Assembly: GCA_038380795.1 (NCBI GenBank)
Contig: CM076260.1
Coordinates: 32,956,634-33,020,633, forward strand
From: Pyrocephalus nanus
Lineage: Eukaryota > Chordata > Aves > Passeriformes > Tyrannidae
DNA length: 64,000 bases
Direction of reading: 5' to 3'
The translations under genes were made by a program, and so were the position numbers. Shown piece after piece: positions 52,249-63,691 of this stretch. The number at the start of each line of letters is the position of its first letter. Within the stretch, counting starts at the first letter, position 1. The notes beneath the pieces were generated by a model. It made no database searches. It had not been told where the DNA came from and was given only the letters and a program-made list of their open reading frames with translations.

Positions 52249-52530
52249 AATGATGGCAAGATGTGCTGAAGACAAAGGTCCTGAAGACAAATGTTTCAGG
52301 AAACAAGAAGATGGAGGAAAAAAAAGGGTATTGGAAAAATAAGCATGCAGGAAGCAGCTATTGTGGAGGGAGACAGGATTTGCATCCTGAATACAATCTC
52401 ATAATCAAGGACAGATGGGCACATAGGAGGTATCTGAGGCAACTTTGTGCAAGTAGAATGAAGGAACTTTGTGCAAAGGATTTCCATTGGAAGGGAGCAT
52501 TAACACCAGTGGAATGTGGCAAGGATGACA

Positions 52531-52600
52531 GAATCATAGAATAGCTTTGGTTGGGATCTTGGTGGGTCATCTGGTCCAACTCCCTGCTCCAGAGTGGGAA
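52531..52600 (-). repeat. Short CR1 3' end, minus strand
   Basis: 'gaatcatagaatagctttgg', 'ttgggatcttggtgggtcat' and 'ctggtccaactccctgctcc' are the reverse complement of the last ~70 bases of a CR1. It faces the plus-strand copy ending at 52248, tail to tail, with about 280 bases between them. Confidence 0.9.
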
Positions 52601-55600
52601 AGAAAATAACACACTGGACATGAAAATTCCCTTACATTTTCACAGATATAAAGTTAAGCCTTAGCTATAATGCCAGAAATGCGTACCTGAAGTCAAACCT
52701 TCTCTATGGTTGACGTTCCCCTGAGGAAGCAATGTTCATTTTCCAGATTACTGGAATTGCTACTATAATTCTGGATTCTTTGCTATGAAGCACAGAGGGT
52801 TTTATCACATATCAAAAGGCGGCAAAGGACACACATGACAATCAACCTGTAGCTTGCTCTAAACACACATGCGCATCTGATGCACAGTTGACGGCAGCAC
52901 AAAACAAAGATAGGAAAGATATTCCTCATGCAAACTGGGTTGGTGGTTAATCAAGTGAATCGTACCTTTTAGAGAGGTATCCTAGCAACCCCCCAGCAGT
53001 CACAAGTCCTGGCTGACAGTGCACACTGATGCAATTGTTCTCCTCCTGCAGACATCAAAACTTTGCAGCTAATCAAAGAGATAATTCGAAACAGGAGAGC
53101 ACGTTAAATTTGATCCAACAAAAGGGAATTTTATAAATGAGCAATGTCACCTGGGGCATCTCTTATGCTTAAAGTTGTCATCTTGGAATAAGAGCAGGTC
53201 AGGTTTAGCAAAGCCGTGCAATGTTGGGAACAAAACCTCCCTTCCTGCAACTGGCAGCACGATTCTCCTGAAGGCACTCGCTTCTGCTGCATTGATTTTT
53301 GCAGGTCTGTGCTTCAGAGCACCATGCAGCATTCATTACTGTTTTCTTGAACAGCAAAGGCTTACCTGAAGCACCTTCTAGAGCACAAGAATCAGCAAAA
53401 GCCCTGCTGATGCTCTCACAGCCACCTGTCCCACTACGTTTCCATGAGGAAATTCATACTCCTACCATGCCGGATTAGATATTCTTGCACATCTCCTGAC
53501 ACTGCACATAGACTCAGGGCTGGCTGGATCAGACCTTCTGTCTCAGGACCAGCAATGAACCTGAGGCTACCAAGAAGCCTCAGCTCATCCTCTGCAAGCG
53601 TCCCTCTTTCGGAAGCGTTATAGATTTGCATTTCACCTCTTTAGGCATGGACGCAATAGGCGAAGCAAAATCACAGACATGAGATTCACTAAGGTTCTGA
53701 AAAATCACTTTTCTTTTTACTCTTTAGCTAAGCCCAAAGATACCACAGAGCTGAGAAAAATATTCAGTATGTTTAAGCATTTCCTAGTTCAGTTTTCTTA
53801 CCACCGTAGCGTTCTTCAGGCTTCAGTTCAGAGTTGTGAAGGGCATCCCAAGATCCCCTCTGATGGTTTACAGTTCTTCTGGACTACAGGAGATTTACTA
53901 CACTCCCCTCATGCTCTACATTCATCTCCTCTCTCAAAAAGGGAAATCTTATTCTTAAAACTTCCTGTTTTCTCTGTCAGATAGGCCCTGACACTTGCCC
54001 GTCCTTTCATCAGATGCTCCTCAGATACTTTGCTTTGATGACCACTCTCTTGGGGTTCAGAACTGGAAGACCAGTTTTCCTGGGACAGTAATAATCTCCC
54101 TGAATATCCCACTAAAACTGTTCATCAAACTTTAATGATCCTTTCTTACTGGAATGGAGGAATTTCTCATCTTTGGTGGTTCAGAAGGAAAGCAAAGCAC
54201 AACAGAAGAAACAGCCATACATCTAAACATCAAACAGAACCTACAACTGGACATACACATCAAATCATATACAAATCATCAAAGCTTCTGTGACCTACTT
54301 TTTACTGCACAAGTTGGATTTTTTTGTTTTCAGTCAATTGAGTGGCTGCCACCACTAAAAGCAACATGAAGATCACCCAGCTACAGTACCCAAGACCAGG
54401 GGTCCAGAGGACTACAGGATATCAATGTGCCCAGTTGTAAGATCTGCAGATCCTTTTATGACCCTGCAAAAGTTTCTGCCAGTGAGTAGAAAACCACTAC
54501 TCAGTAGCAGGAATGCTGCTTACAGATGTTAGAAGAATCCAAAGGTTTCCTCCCACAGTCAGAAGATTACCTCTCAAAGTGCTGCCTTTATACATTTTAA
54601 CTGTAATGGTATTTGTATGCCAGTAACTCTAAAACTAGAAAGTGCTGCAGGAGACAAGAATAAATAAGCTGTAGAGGTGGACAGCAATGAGGGGAAAAGG
54701 AAAATTATACCTGTGATACCATTCCCAGCAGATCAATTTCTTTTCACCTTCCTAGAGCAGATACACCTTTTATTATTTGTGCAAGCCACTACAGTATTTG
54801 CTTCAGGAAGTGTCCAGTAACAGGATGTGAAAATTTGTGAACTCAAGAAGGGGCCGATAATATAAAACAGCTTAGAAACTATACATTTGTAATTGAAACA
54901 GCAGGGCACATCAGTTCAGCATGATAGTTAGAATTTGCCAGATGTTAATGAGTTGACTTGCAAAGAAACAAAAAACAACCCTCCTCTCCATACACATGAT
55001 CCTTAATAATTGCAGCAGCTACATCATTGTTTTATGCCTTAGAATCCTCAGCCACAGGAAAGAAAAATAAACAACCCACCACCCTCAAAAGTATCTTCAG
55101 GAGCAAGGCGCCTTCTTCTAGAAGGGCAGCAGTCACCCACAAGTAGGACAGGAAGTTAAGACAAATAAGCACCCACTCACAAACACCCACAGTGTCTACT
55201 CACAGATTTCTCCTACCTCGTACACCACAGTATTTCCAAGAAGTCATTGCAGTAGAGTAACACAGACAGTTACATTCATTGCTGCCAGTCAGAATATTCT
55301 GACCATCTGCAAGCAAAATGAACCTCAAAAAATCCATAATATTACAATGAATGTAACTGGGACTGTAAGCAAACAGGTGAACACGAGCTGCTCTTCACTA
55401 CCGAGCAGTCAGAACAGTCCCATACGCTGGGTCTGGATCTGTGACTAATTTTCTTTCTGAATGGGGGAGCAAACAAAGTGACTGCATGATGCAGACACCA
55501 GCCTTTCTTTTCAGAAGAATAGTTGTGTTCAGAGAAATCTTGACTCAGAGTATCTTGAAATCATGAGATTTCTTCTCTGTATTTTAGTATGTTCTGAATG

Positions 55601-55830
55601 AGGCTCATAGGAAGCATATCAGAGAGGCATTTCAAAATCTGTTGTTCTAGTAAGGAATGACCTTCAGCTTATTTTCTCAAATGTTTCTGCTAAATCCTTC
55701 ATTACCTACCTTTCTAATCTGTATACACAGCACCAACCAGTACATAGCATCACTAGCCATGTTACTACCAGCTTCTCCCCCAGTATCAGTACACAATATA
55801 AAAAGTCAGAACTTTGTACTAAAGAGGATC
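52601..55830. other. Intergenic DNA downstream of LCA5, no gene recognised
   Basis: AT-rich sequence beyond the likely LCA5 poly(A) site. If the nearer site is skipped, a minus-strand AATAAA at about 54769-54775 could end a longer LCA5 3' UTR. Open frames (53679-53984 and others) are unremarkable. Confidence 0.5.
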
Positions 55831-56444
55831 TACACACAAAAAGTTTAATCAACTCATTTAATAAAACCATTTTGTTAAAAAATTACTTAGTAATGATTGG
55901 AATTTTACATAGAAAATTCAGAAATTACAAAAAATGGCATTGTATAACAAATATAATCTGTATATATGAGAAGAGTTAGACACATTTGGTATAAAGGTCC
56001 ACAGAAAACCTACACAAAAGAGAGACTGGCTGTTCCTGAGTTAATTGTGCTTCTGTTGATGTTATGAGATAACATGACAGTAGCGAAAATATTCTAAGAG
56101 AATTTGTGCCAGCAATGTCTTTTCTATCCATTTCATGACTGATATTACACATGCCTTCTCCTGGCACAGTTATAAGAGGCTCTCCAAATGTGTGAGAAAG
56201 AAAATATCTGAGGCCTAAAAGAAGCGCTCCAATTGGAAAGCAGTGTATTGTGAGCAGCCTAGAGGTAAAAAAAAAAAAACAACAAACCAAGCACTGAACC
56301 TCTCCCCTGTACATAAACCCATATATGCAAATTATTCCTTCATAAGGCTTTACAATAGATCTGACATCTTTCAAATCTGTATCTAATAAATATTACGCGA
56401 AAATAGTTCTTCAGTATTTACATATGAAACATATAAAAATATGA
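55831..56444 (-). terminator. LCA5: LCA5 3' UTR and probable poly(A) signal
   Basis: Below the LCA5 stop codon the minus strand continues about 580 bases to two ATTAAA hexamers (55857-55862 and 55844-55849). A GT-rich word, TTTGTGTGTA, follows at 55831-55840. Hexamer, gap and GT-rich downstream element together form a reasonable polyadenylation site. A short run of A bases in plus orientation lies at 56267-56279. A 132-codon sense frame (55976-56374) inside this UTR has no known relative and is taken as chance. The true transcript end needs RNA evidence. Confidence 0.5.
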
Positions 56445-57244
56445 TCACTGTAAGACTACTTCTTCGATTTCATCTTCTAAAGAACCAAGGGTCTTAACTC
56501 CTGGCTTGCTTGTAGTGTACTGCAAACGGTGTCTGTTTAGGTTTCTTCCTTCACTGAAAAGCTCATTGTCTTCTTTGAGTTTACTGTTTTTATCAACAAA
56601 AGGAGTATTACTAGAGTCCCAACCTACATCAAAAGGTGGTGTATCATTATTTTTAGAGAGAACAATGGTACTGGCACTGCTTCCAAAGAGTTGTTCCATT
56701 AAATTGGACTTCTTTTCTTTTTTACTATCGAAATCTACACTTTCTCTAACATTTTCTTCTAATTTGTCACTTTTTTGAGTAAGCCAACTTGGTCTCCCTG
56801 ATCCTTTCCCGAAGGAAGGTACGTAACTACCAAATGTTAACTCACTACTTAAATCTACAGTTCTTACATTTCGTTGCTTCTGCCCTTGTGTTCTTGTGGC
56901 ATCATCCTGGCTGTCCTTTAGAGGAAATCCATTAGTAAACTTCCCTGGAATCTCAAAGAATGGATTAGTTTTTTCCTTTTTCTCCAGTGAATCAGATTTT
57001 CTTGCTGTATTTACAAGTGGTGCTTGGGAAGTTGGTTTCATGTTTGCTGTACTTTGAATTTCTCTATCAATTTCTTGCATTTTAGCAAGCAGGAACTCTC
57101 TTTTTCGCCGCTCTTCCAGTATTTCAGGGCTTTCACTCTCTACTTCACGTTTGTGGATTTCTGTCTCCATCTTTATTTTCTCTTCCTTATCCAGTGAAAA
57201 GTTGCTTCCTTTTTTCATTTTGTCATATTCTTTCCTTTCCCACT
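56445..57244 (-). CDS. LCA5: LCA5 (lebercilin) terminal coding exon, with stop
   Basis: This 800-base exon starts after a TTTTTCACAG acceptor and encodes 265 residues (Trp-Glu-Arg-Lys-Glu-Tyr-Asp-Lys onward) plus TGA at 56445-56447. Its first two bases complete a Glu codon with the G left by the preceding exon. The product is the C-terminal tail of lebercilin, a ciliary coiled-coil protein that binds intraflagellar transport components at the photoreceptor connecting cilium. Loss of human LCA5 causes Leber congenital amaurosis. Residues 1-60 of the exon are very rich in Lys and Glu, with REFLLAKMQEIDREIQS as the most family-like stretch, probably helical. A Ser/Asn/Lys-rich, probably disordered region follows, with NPFFEIPGKF, SNLMEQLFGSS and an acidic end (SLEDEIEEVVLQ). 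The exon has no frame break. LCA5L is the alternative, rejected from gene order. Confidence 0.85.
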
Positions 57245-58997
57245 CTGTGAAAAATGTTTAAGCAATATTTAAAATGTTTTAATTTTAATGTGCCCCTAAA
57301 AGATTTTGAAAATAATGTAAGCAAAAACCATTGAGTTTTTAACATGCTCTTCTATGCACAATATGGTTTTCCTACTGCAAAAATAAATTCTTCAAAAATT
57401 ACAACTAAATCCACTCCTGTTTCTCTGCTAAGATACAAAAATCTATTGTCATCTTTCAAAGGCATCCAGACATTATCCATGTTTTAGAATTTTCAGAGCA
57501 ATTTCATTTCTGCCAATTGCCTTCCCACTTCCTGGGTTTGAATGAAAATTAATACAACATTACTGATTTTAATAGTTCTGACTTGCACAGTACTTTATTT
57601 TACTTTGTCATCATCAGTGACATTAGGCCAGTCCTGGGATATATGTTTGGGGTTTTTTTCCCCCACTCCTGTGAAGCTATCAGGTCTCAAAGTCATAGGA
57701 GTTATCACCTATTTCAAATAGGGAACGATTTAAAATATACTGCATCTGCTGCATTAAGAAAACACCTTTACACAAGTGTTCTGTGTGGACTCAATGAGAG
57801 TCACTGTGCACAGCTATAAAGGGACACCAAAAGTACAAAACAGTACCGATCTTACAGACAGAACCTGTAAATGCTTATGTGTAGAAGAAAGAGGAAGCTT
57901 CTCAAATACTTCTCTCTTCAAAATATTTTTCTATTGAGACAACAGACATGTATTTGACCAAAAGTTGAATATGACTACTTGGCCCCTGCAACATACTGGC
58001 ATTGTCCTTTCAACACTTTACTCAAATTTCTGAATTTTGTTTGCACAGAGTTCCAGATTATCTACTGTAATTCAGCTCAAGTTTTCAGAAATAACTGCAG
58101 CAGTACAGTCAAAATATTTAAGAGATATTTTTTCAATAGTATATCATTCTACCAAATTAAGTAAGGAGCTACCTTTCTTTCTGTAAGGTGGGGAAAATAC
58201 CAGCTTATATCATACGATGGGTAAGGTAGTTAAATCATCCTATTCAGAGATATAACAGAGCAGATTCTCAGCTCATGTCAGTTGTGTCAGAAGATTTTCA
58301 CAGACTTTACCTCTGAAAGCAGCTACAGAATTTTTAGAATTCTTGTCATATAGAGTAAGTGCTACTGTTCATTAACTATAATCACCGAAAGAGTTTAATG
58401 TGACAGGGTAAAGTCCATCTAAAGCACTTGAGACTGACTTAAGAATATAAGTCCTTAAGATGCTGTGAAAATCAAATGAATAAAAAAGCAGTATTAAAAT
58501 ATAGAAACTGACATTTCTTAAATAGCCACACCAAATGATTCAGATAATCAAAACCGAAAAGAGAAACTACAATTTCAAATTATGTAAGTGAAGTAGATAT
58601 GTACTGAAAAAATAGGCTATATTAAAAAAAAGAAATTTGTTCTACAATAGTAAAAAATCTACTGCCTACCTCAATAACGTTTAGCAAGTCAGAGATAACA
58701 TCAGCATTTACCTGCTATCTCATCCTTGTTTTGTGAAGCAAAATCTCTCAGACTCCAACATTTTTTGTGGACAGCATTTGTTGCTGTTGCATATTTAATC
58801 ACAGCTGAGTAGAGGGCACAGATTATTCTATATCCCATATTTCTTTCTGATTCTTCTTTGCATAATATAACTGAAAATAATTTTCCACTGTAGTGATCTC
58901 TGCAAAATCATTTTGCTCTTCTCACCAGAAACCAGCAGCCTCATTTGATTAGTATTCTATGGTGCATTTTTCAGCCTTCAGCTGCCTGTTTCCTTAC
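57245..58997 (-). other. LCA5: LCA5 intron between the last two coding exons
   Basis: A GT-AG intron of 1753 bases, with donor GTAAGG at 58997-58992 and acceptor CACAG at 57249-57245, in phase 1. AT-rich, with no repeat or nested gene recognised. Confidence 0.8.
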
Positions 58998-59136
58998 CGT
59001 CATGAAGTTTTGGAACTCTCTCCTCTAAAGCTGGCATTTCCTGAAAATGTTTCAGTTTCTCTTCCCTTTCTCTGTCTTGGTCTTGTCTTAAGAGCTCTGT
59101 TTGCTCTTTCCATCCTTTGTCTCGAGTTTCTTTTTC
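58998..59136 (-). CDS. LCA5: LCA5 (lebercilin) penultimate coding exon
   Basis: The exon has 139 bases, an acceptor ending TTTCAG before 59136 and a donor GTAAGG after 58998. It encodes 46 residues, Glu-Lys-Glu-Thr-Arg-Asp-Lys-Gly-Trp-Lys-Glu-Gln ... Pro-Lys-Leu-His-Asp, and leaves one G that forms Glu with the next exon. The sequence is highly charged (Glu, Lys, Arg, Gln) and helix-prone, as expected for the linker behind the lebercilin coiled coil. The entry phase (0) and exit phase (1) agree with both neighbouring exons. Confidence 0.85.
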
Positions 59137-60829
59137 CTGAAATACATTAATACAAAACCGAAATTGATGTAGAAAAACAGTCAATAAAACAAACAAACTA
59201 ACAAAATCATAAGAACTTCTATGTCATTCTGAAATCACATTCTTACTGCTACACATAAAAGCAAGTCACGTTAAACCAAACCAGCTTTGACAACCCAGGG
59301 GTTTGGCCCCAAAATATCATCACTTCTAGCATTGTTTTATACACCTGAAACAAAATGAATAGACAGTCAACTCTATTTTGTATTACACATTTCAGGGAAG
59401 TTGCAGCTCCAATGCCATAAAGGAAAATTATCACTGTCAGAGCAATTTTCTTTAGAAGTCAGAAGTTGTCCTCTTTAAGGGCTTTACCAGAAGGCCAAAC
59501 CTCACCACCTTATTCTTTTAACAAGCAAGCAATTAGTTACCCTCTACTTCCATAATCAGATCTTTTTAGTCAAGCAAGTGGGTTGTAGATTCAGTCAGTT
59601 TCTTAAATTTTTGAAGTATTAAGTAACAAACAGTGAAGGAGAAAGATTTAATCTTGGATGACAAATTCAGCTAGTGAGTATATACACATTTTAAAGGAAG
59701 GAACCTGCAGAAAAGATAGACATTTTTACTGGTGATATTAATAACACAGAAATGTAGCAGCAATGAAGAGAAAGTATTTCTAAGAGAAATAGTTACTGCT
59801 TAACGAACAAAGAAAATATGACTATTGGCCAAAAAAACTTCGGAGCTTTTTCTCTTCACGTACAAGATTATCATTGTTATATTAAAAAATATAAACTACA
59901 TAAGGAGATGGCGGCCAGGTACTTAAAATGCCTCACTTTAAAAACTAACTGCCGAAATCTAATTGCATTATTTAAAGCAATAACCACATAAAGATCATAT
60001 AGTTGGATTTCATGAGTCCAACTGCTCTTGTACCAACTGTATGGTTCTGTACTCACACACCAAGTATATACTGGAATAATATACACATTAAACTACATCC
60101 ATGGTTACAGAAAGGATTTTGGAAGAGAGAAGATAAAAATGAAACAGCCATGAATACGCTTCAGCCCTAACTGGAAGCCAGTCAAGAGCACATCACTTCT
60201 GAAAAATAGCCCTAGCCTTATTTGTACAATTTGTACCAGAATCTGGCTCACTCTGATTTTTAAGACTGTACAAATCTCTTTGATTTTAGCCTGGGGTCAC
60301 AAAAGTATTAGCAATACTTCTAATGGTACTATTTTTATAATAGAAAAAGAAATGGAAAAAAAACCACCCCAAGCACATTGACAAAGCTAGAAAACCAGAA
60401 GAAATACCAGCATTGTGACAATAAGAGGAAGTGTTAGATTTATGCATTGTGAAATAAATCTGGAAAGTAAAAGAAACCATAATTAAGACCAAAGAGAAAA
60501 GAGACAAAAGGCAGCCATCACGGTTTAACAGATTGCTCAAATAAGAAAATGGGAGAAAACCAAAATGAAGCCTCAAAAATATGACAGTGGTAGAAAAAGA
60601 AATAAATTGAGCTAGTGGCTCAAGACATAGAATATGACAAACTGCCACAAAAATGGAGCATGTTATTTCTAGAAGGGTAGATTTTCTCTTAAAACTCAGG
60701 ATGTTTTCTGAATCACATTTTCTATATATTTGTATTTATATATTTACACATATTTTCTAAAAGCTCTGCCTTAAATAATCTGATAAGTGAATTATCCAGA
60801 GCAGGTCTCAAAATTTTTATGGAACTCAC
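59137..60829 (-). other. LCA5: LCA5 intron
   Basis: A 1693-base GT-AG intron, with donor GTGAGT at 60829-60824 and an acceptor ending at 59137, in phase 0. AT-rich. A minus-strand frame of 120 codons at 60286-60648 is hydrophobic and has no recognisable relative. No repeat recognised. Confidence 0.8.
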
Positions 60830-60975
60830 TATTTTAGGAAGAATTCCTTCTTTCTTGTTTACTGTGTCACCACAGACAAGTTCTGATTCTGGAAGAAGTT
60901 CTGCTGGTGAGAAGTATCCACTGGTTTGCACACCTTTTGTGAGCTGCGGTCCTTTTTTAGTATTTTGGTTGTTGG
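60830..60975 (-). CDS. LCA5: LCA5 (lebercilin) internal coding exon
   Basis: The exon has 146 bases between TTTCTACAG and GTGAGT. The first two bases (CC) complete an Ala codon with the G from the exon before. Then follow 48 residues, Asn-Asn-Gln-Asn-Thr-Lys-Lys-Gly-Pro-Gln ... Val-Gln-Thr-Ser-Gly-Tyr-Phe ... Leu-Pro-Lys-Ile. It is low in helix formers and rich in polar residues, so probably disordered linker. Exit is in phase 0. Confidence 0.82.
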
Positions 60976-62206
60976 CTGTAGAAAATACAAACTAATTAAA
61001 TTGTGGTTTTGCTCGCAAATATCCTGCTATATACCTGCCTCTCATTTTTCATGATTTGCAGCAAACATAAAAGACTGCATTGAAGCCAATGGAAGTGGAA
61101 AGTATTGACAAGTTTCACATAGTTGTTGTAAGCATCTGTAAAAGCTAATTATAAAAAAAAAAAATTATAAAAATGCATGCAAAAATTCTGCTGAAAAAAA
61201 ATAATTTAAAAACTACCTTAGAGCTACTTATAGTGTCATTTGAATATATTGAGTATTTGTTAAAAATCCCCACAAAATATGTCACTCATCTTATTGCTTG
61301 TCACAGAAGCAAACTCATAAAATTAAAATTCACTTATTTGCATCTTTGAAACCTGTACGCTTATCTCTAAGGAATAACATTTTAAAAAATCTGAACCTAA
61401 AATGGGATAATAGTAGAGCATCTATAATAAAATGAGCAGTAGAGAAACTGTTTGAAATAGTGGCATTAAATATTTAAAACAGTCCCATAAATTTCTACTG
61501 CTTCTGACAAATAGATTCTACTGATTCAGTGAAAATAGCCCAAGTACACACACAGAACACACATATTTATGTGGGTAGCATAAGGTTTGAGGCTGTCTTG
61601 TCACACCAGAAGAAATCACTGTACTGATAATTTTAGAAGATTATGTTCTGGGACATATGTACCCTTTGAGGAAAAAAGGAGTGCAGCTCATATGACAGAC
61701 AGTAAATTTGAATCAGTAAAAAATAAATAAAACAGATCACCAAAATATTCATAGCAGTGAAAATACATATTTTTAAAGGATCTGTAATTTATTGTCAAGT
61801 GGACGTTACCTATGATCTATCAGAGATTTTACGAACAGCCTTCCCCTCCTCCTTTACTCAAGAACATTTGGTATGAAAGGAGTTAAGTCTCCTGTTTGGT
61901 GAAGTTCTGTGTTTTGGTTCTGCTGCAGTTACAGAACAGTCAACAACCCAACAACTGCCCAACAACTGCCAACAACCGCCAACAACCCAACAACTGCCCA
62001 ACTGCCAACAGCTGCCAACAACCCAACAACTGCCCAACAACTGCCCTCCTTTGTGCCCAGTGCTGTGAGGAAAGCAGTGCAAAAAGATAAACGTTCCTGA
62101 ACAAGCAGCATCAGAGTGAAACATCAGGTATCATGAAAGGTATAACCCAGCTGAGTCAATTCAAAGTGTGGCAAATAATTTTTCTTTATTGCATTATACA
62201 AGTTAC
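60976..62206 (-). other. LCA5: LCA5 intron containing a minisatellite
   Basis: A 1231-base GT-AG intron in phase 1, with donor GTAACT at 62206-62201 and acceptor CTACAG. Apart from the tandem repeat at 61941-62045, it is AT-rich single-copy sequence. Confidence 0.8.
61941..62045. repeat. Imperfect minisatellite (CAACAACCCAACAACTGCC-like units)
   Basis: About 105 bases are built from variants of CAACAAC, CCAACAACTGCC and CCAACTGCC. The plus strand is almost free of G runs. The minus strand, which is the sense strand of the LCA5 pre-mRNA, reads GGGCAGTTGTT repeatedly. The repeat keeps open frames in several registers on both strands, which makes peptide-like but meaningless frames (Asn/Gln/Pro/Thr-rich on plus, Gly/Trp/Val-rich on minus). 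Confidence 0.92.
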
Positions 62207-62303
62207 CTCTTTTTCTTTGTACAATATCCGTGTCTTTTCTTGGTGTTGGCTTCAACATACGATTAGCATATATATTTTTTGCTTCAAGTTCTCTTTCTTT
62301 TTC
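62207..62303 (-). CDS. LCA5: LCA5 (lebercilin) coding exon, end of the lebercilin domain
   Basis: The exon has 97 bases, acceptor CATTCACAG and donor GTAACT. It encodes Glu-Lys-Glu-Arg-Glu-Leu-Glu-Ala-Lys-Asn-Ile-Tyr-Ala-Asn-Arg ... Val-Gln-Arg-Lys-Arg. The E-K-E-R-E-L-x-x-K-N-I-Y-x-N-R stretch is the most diagnostic lebercilin-family signature in this window and marks the end of the conserved coiled-coil domain. Entry is in phase 0 and exit in phase 1. The paralogue LCA5L shares this motif, so the motif alone gives only the family. Confidence 0.87.
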
Positions 62304-63553
62304 CTGTGAATGAAAGAGGTAGGTATAACAATGAGTTACTAATATTTCATTTACCAGTCATTAGCAAAGCTGTATATTAGAAGTACATATTGTAAATAGA
62401 AACAGAGTAATCAGTTGTTTCACCCCATGTTTTAAGGAAAATAATCACATTCCTAATCCTGTTTATGCTATATGAAAGCAGATAGAACCTTCTCTCAAAA
62501 GAAACTCATTAGCAAAATATTATGGGAAAAAAAGCACCTCTGCAGTGAAAATAAAGCCAATGCTTCCATAAGCACAAACAAGACTTACAACATGTGTACA
62601 GATTGCAGAGATGAATTTTAGGTACTGTAAAGAGTTAAACATTTCAATGCAAGCAATACTTGTCACAGGATATGTCAGTATCAGGCAGCGGAGGCTCACT
62701 GTATCATAGGGGTACAGACAAACTCTTAGCACATTTATGGAATAAAATGCAGAAATGAGCAGTGACTTATCAGAAATTATCTGACAGTGAAAATATTTTC
62801 AAATCATCAAATTCTCCACTAACAAATCAGGCTTAAAATACTTTCTCTAAACAAGTAAGTTTTAGAGCTACTAACACTATTACTTGCTTAATAGCTCGGA
62901 AAGTGGAGAACTGGTGCATCTCTAACATGTTTGAGACTTGGAGTTTCAAAGAAATTCTCTTAGAAACTAAACATTTTAGCTCAAGTCTTATTTTTTAAAA
63001 AATATTTATTTATTTTTCCTAAAGATAAACTGACTTGGTAGAACATAACAATATTTTAAGTACTTTAATTGAGAATTTGGGCAACAATGGCTGGCAGAGA
63101 TGCAAATAAACCTTTGCACAAGTTTAGCAACACATGAGGATATCAAAAATACATTAAATTTATCTTTACACAAACCTACTGTAATGCAAGTACATTAGTA
63201 ACATAAAATACTGTTTATGCCTGCAGATTTAATTTTGAATTCAAGGGTTCAAAACCTCATTTTCTAGTAGGTTTTGTGGTTTAATCTCAGTGCTTGGCTA
63301 TGTACTTGATCTTACTTTTCTTAACTAGTGTTAACAATATTGATTAATGTAGAAACATTCCTGCTATAAACACTGCAGGGTCAGAGCACAGAACATTTTG
63401 ATTTAATGCAGTAAAAGAATTCACACGTGGTACATAATTAAGTACACATCAGAGACTGCAGTTACTGCTAAACTATTCAAACCCGATTGCAGATACTTCC
63501 AAAGATAAAATGCCAGAACATGGTTAGCAACTTCTATTCCTTCCATATTTTAC
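62304..63553 (-). other. LCA5: LCA5 intron
   Basis: A 1250-base GT-AG intron in phase 0, with donor GTAAAA at 63553-63548 and acceptor CACAG ending at 62304. AT-rich, with no repeat or nested gene recognised. Confidence 0.8.
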
Positions 63554-63691
63554 CTTCAGCTTCTGATTTAGCTGATTAAGCTCTTCTTGGAGAACTCTGT
63601 TTTCTTCTTGAGCCTCATACAGCTTTTTTTTCTTTGATTGTAACTCTCGTTGAAAACTGCTACCACTTAACTCAAGGTTTCTTTCCAGATC
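63554..63691 (-). CDS. LCA5: LCA5 (lebercilin) coding exon, coiled-coil segment
   Basis: The exon has 138 bases (46 codons, phase 0 at both ends), encoding Asp-Leu-Glu-Arg-Asn-Leu-Glu-Leu-Ser-Gly-Ser-Ser-Phe-Gln-Arg-Glu-Leu through Leu-Asn-Gln-Leu-Asn-Gln-Lys-Leu-Lys. Leucines spaced about seven apart in a Glu/Lys/Gln background indicate coiled coil, the core of the lebercilin domain. The donor is GTAAAA. The acceptor is unusual: TTTTAATTGAAG has A at position -3 and a weak pyrimidine tract, though AG and phase are correct. The upstream exons, about 260 residues by comparison with human lebercilin (697 aa), lie past the right edge. Confidence 0.83.

Noticed and set aside
55976..56374. 132-codon sense frame in the LCA5 3' UTR
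   Set aside because: It has no relative, contains a low-complexity run of Phe codons, and lies after the real stop codon of LCA5.
56445..63691. Assignment of the right-hand gene to LCA5L
   Set aside because: LCA5L shares the family motifs, but its locus has a GET1 gene between it and HMGN1, and nothing like that is seen. The call rests on gene order and stays open to alignment.
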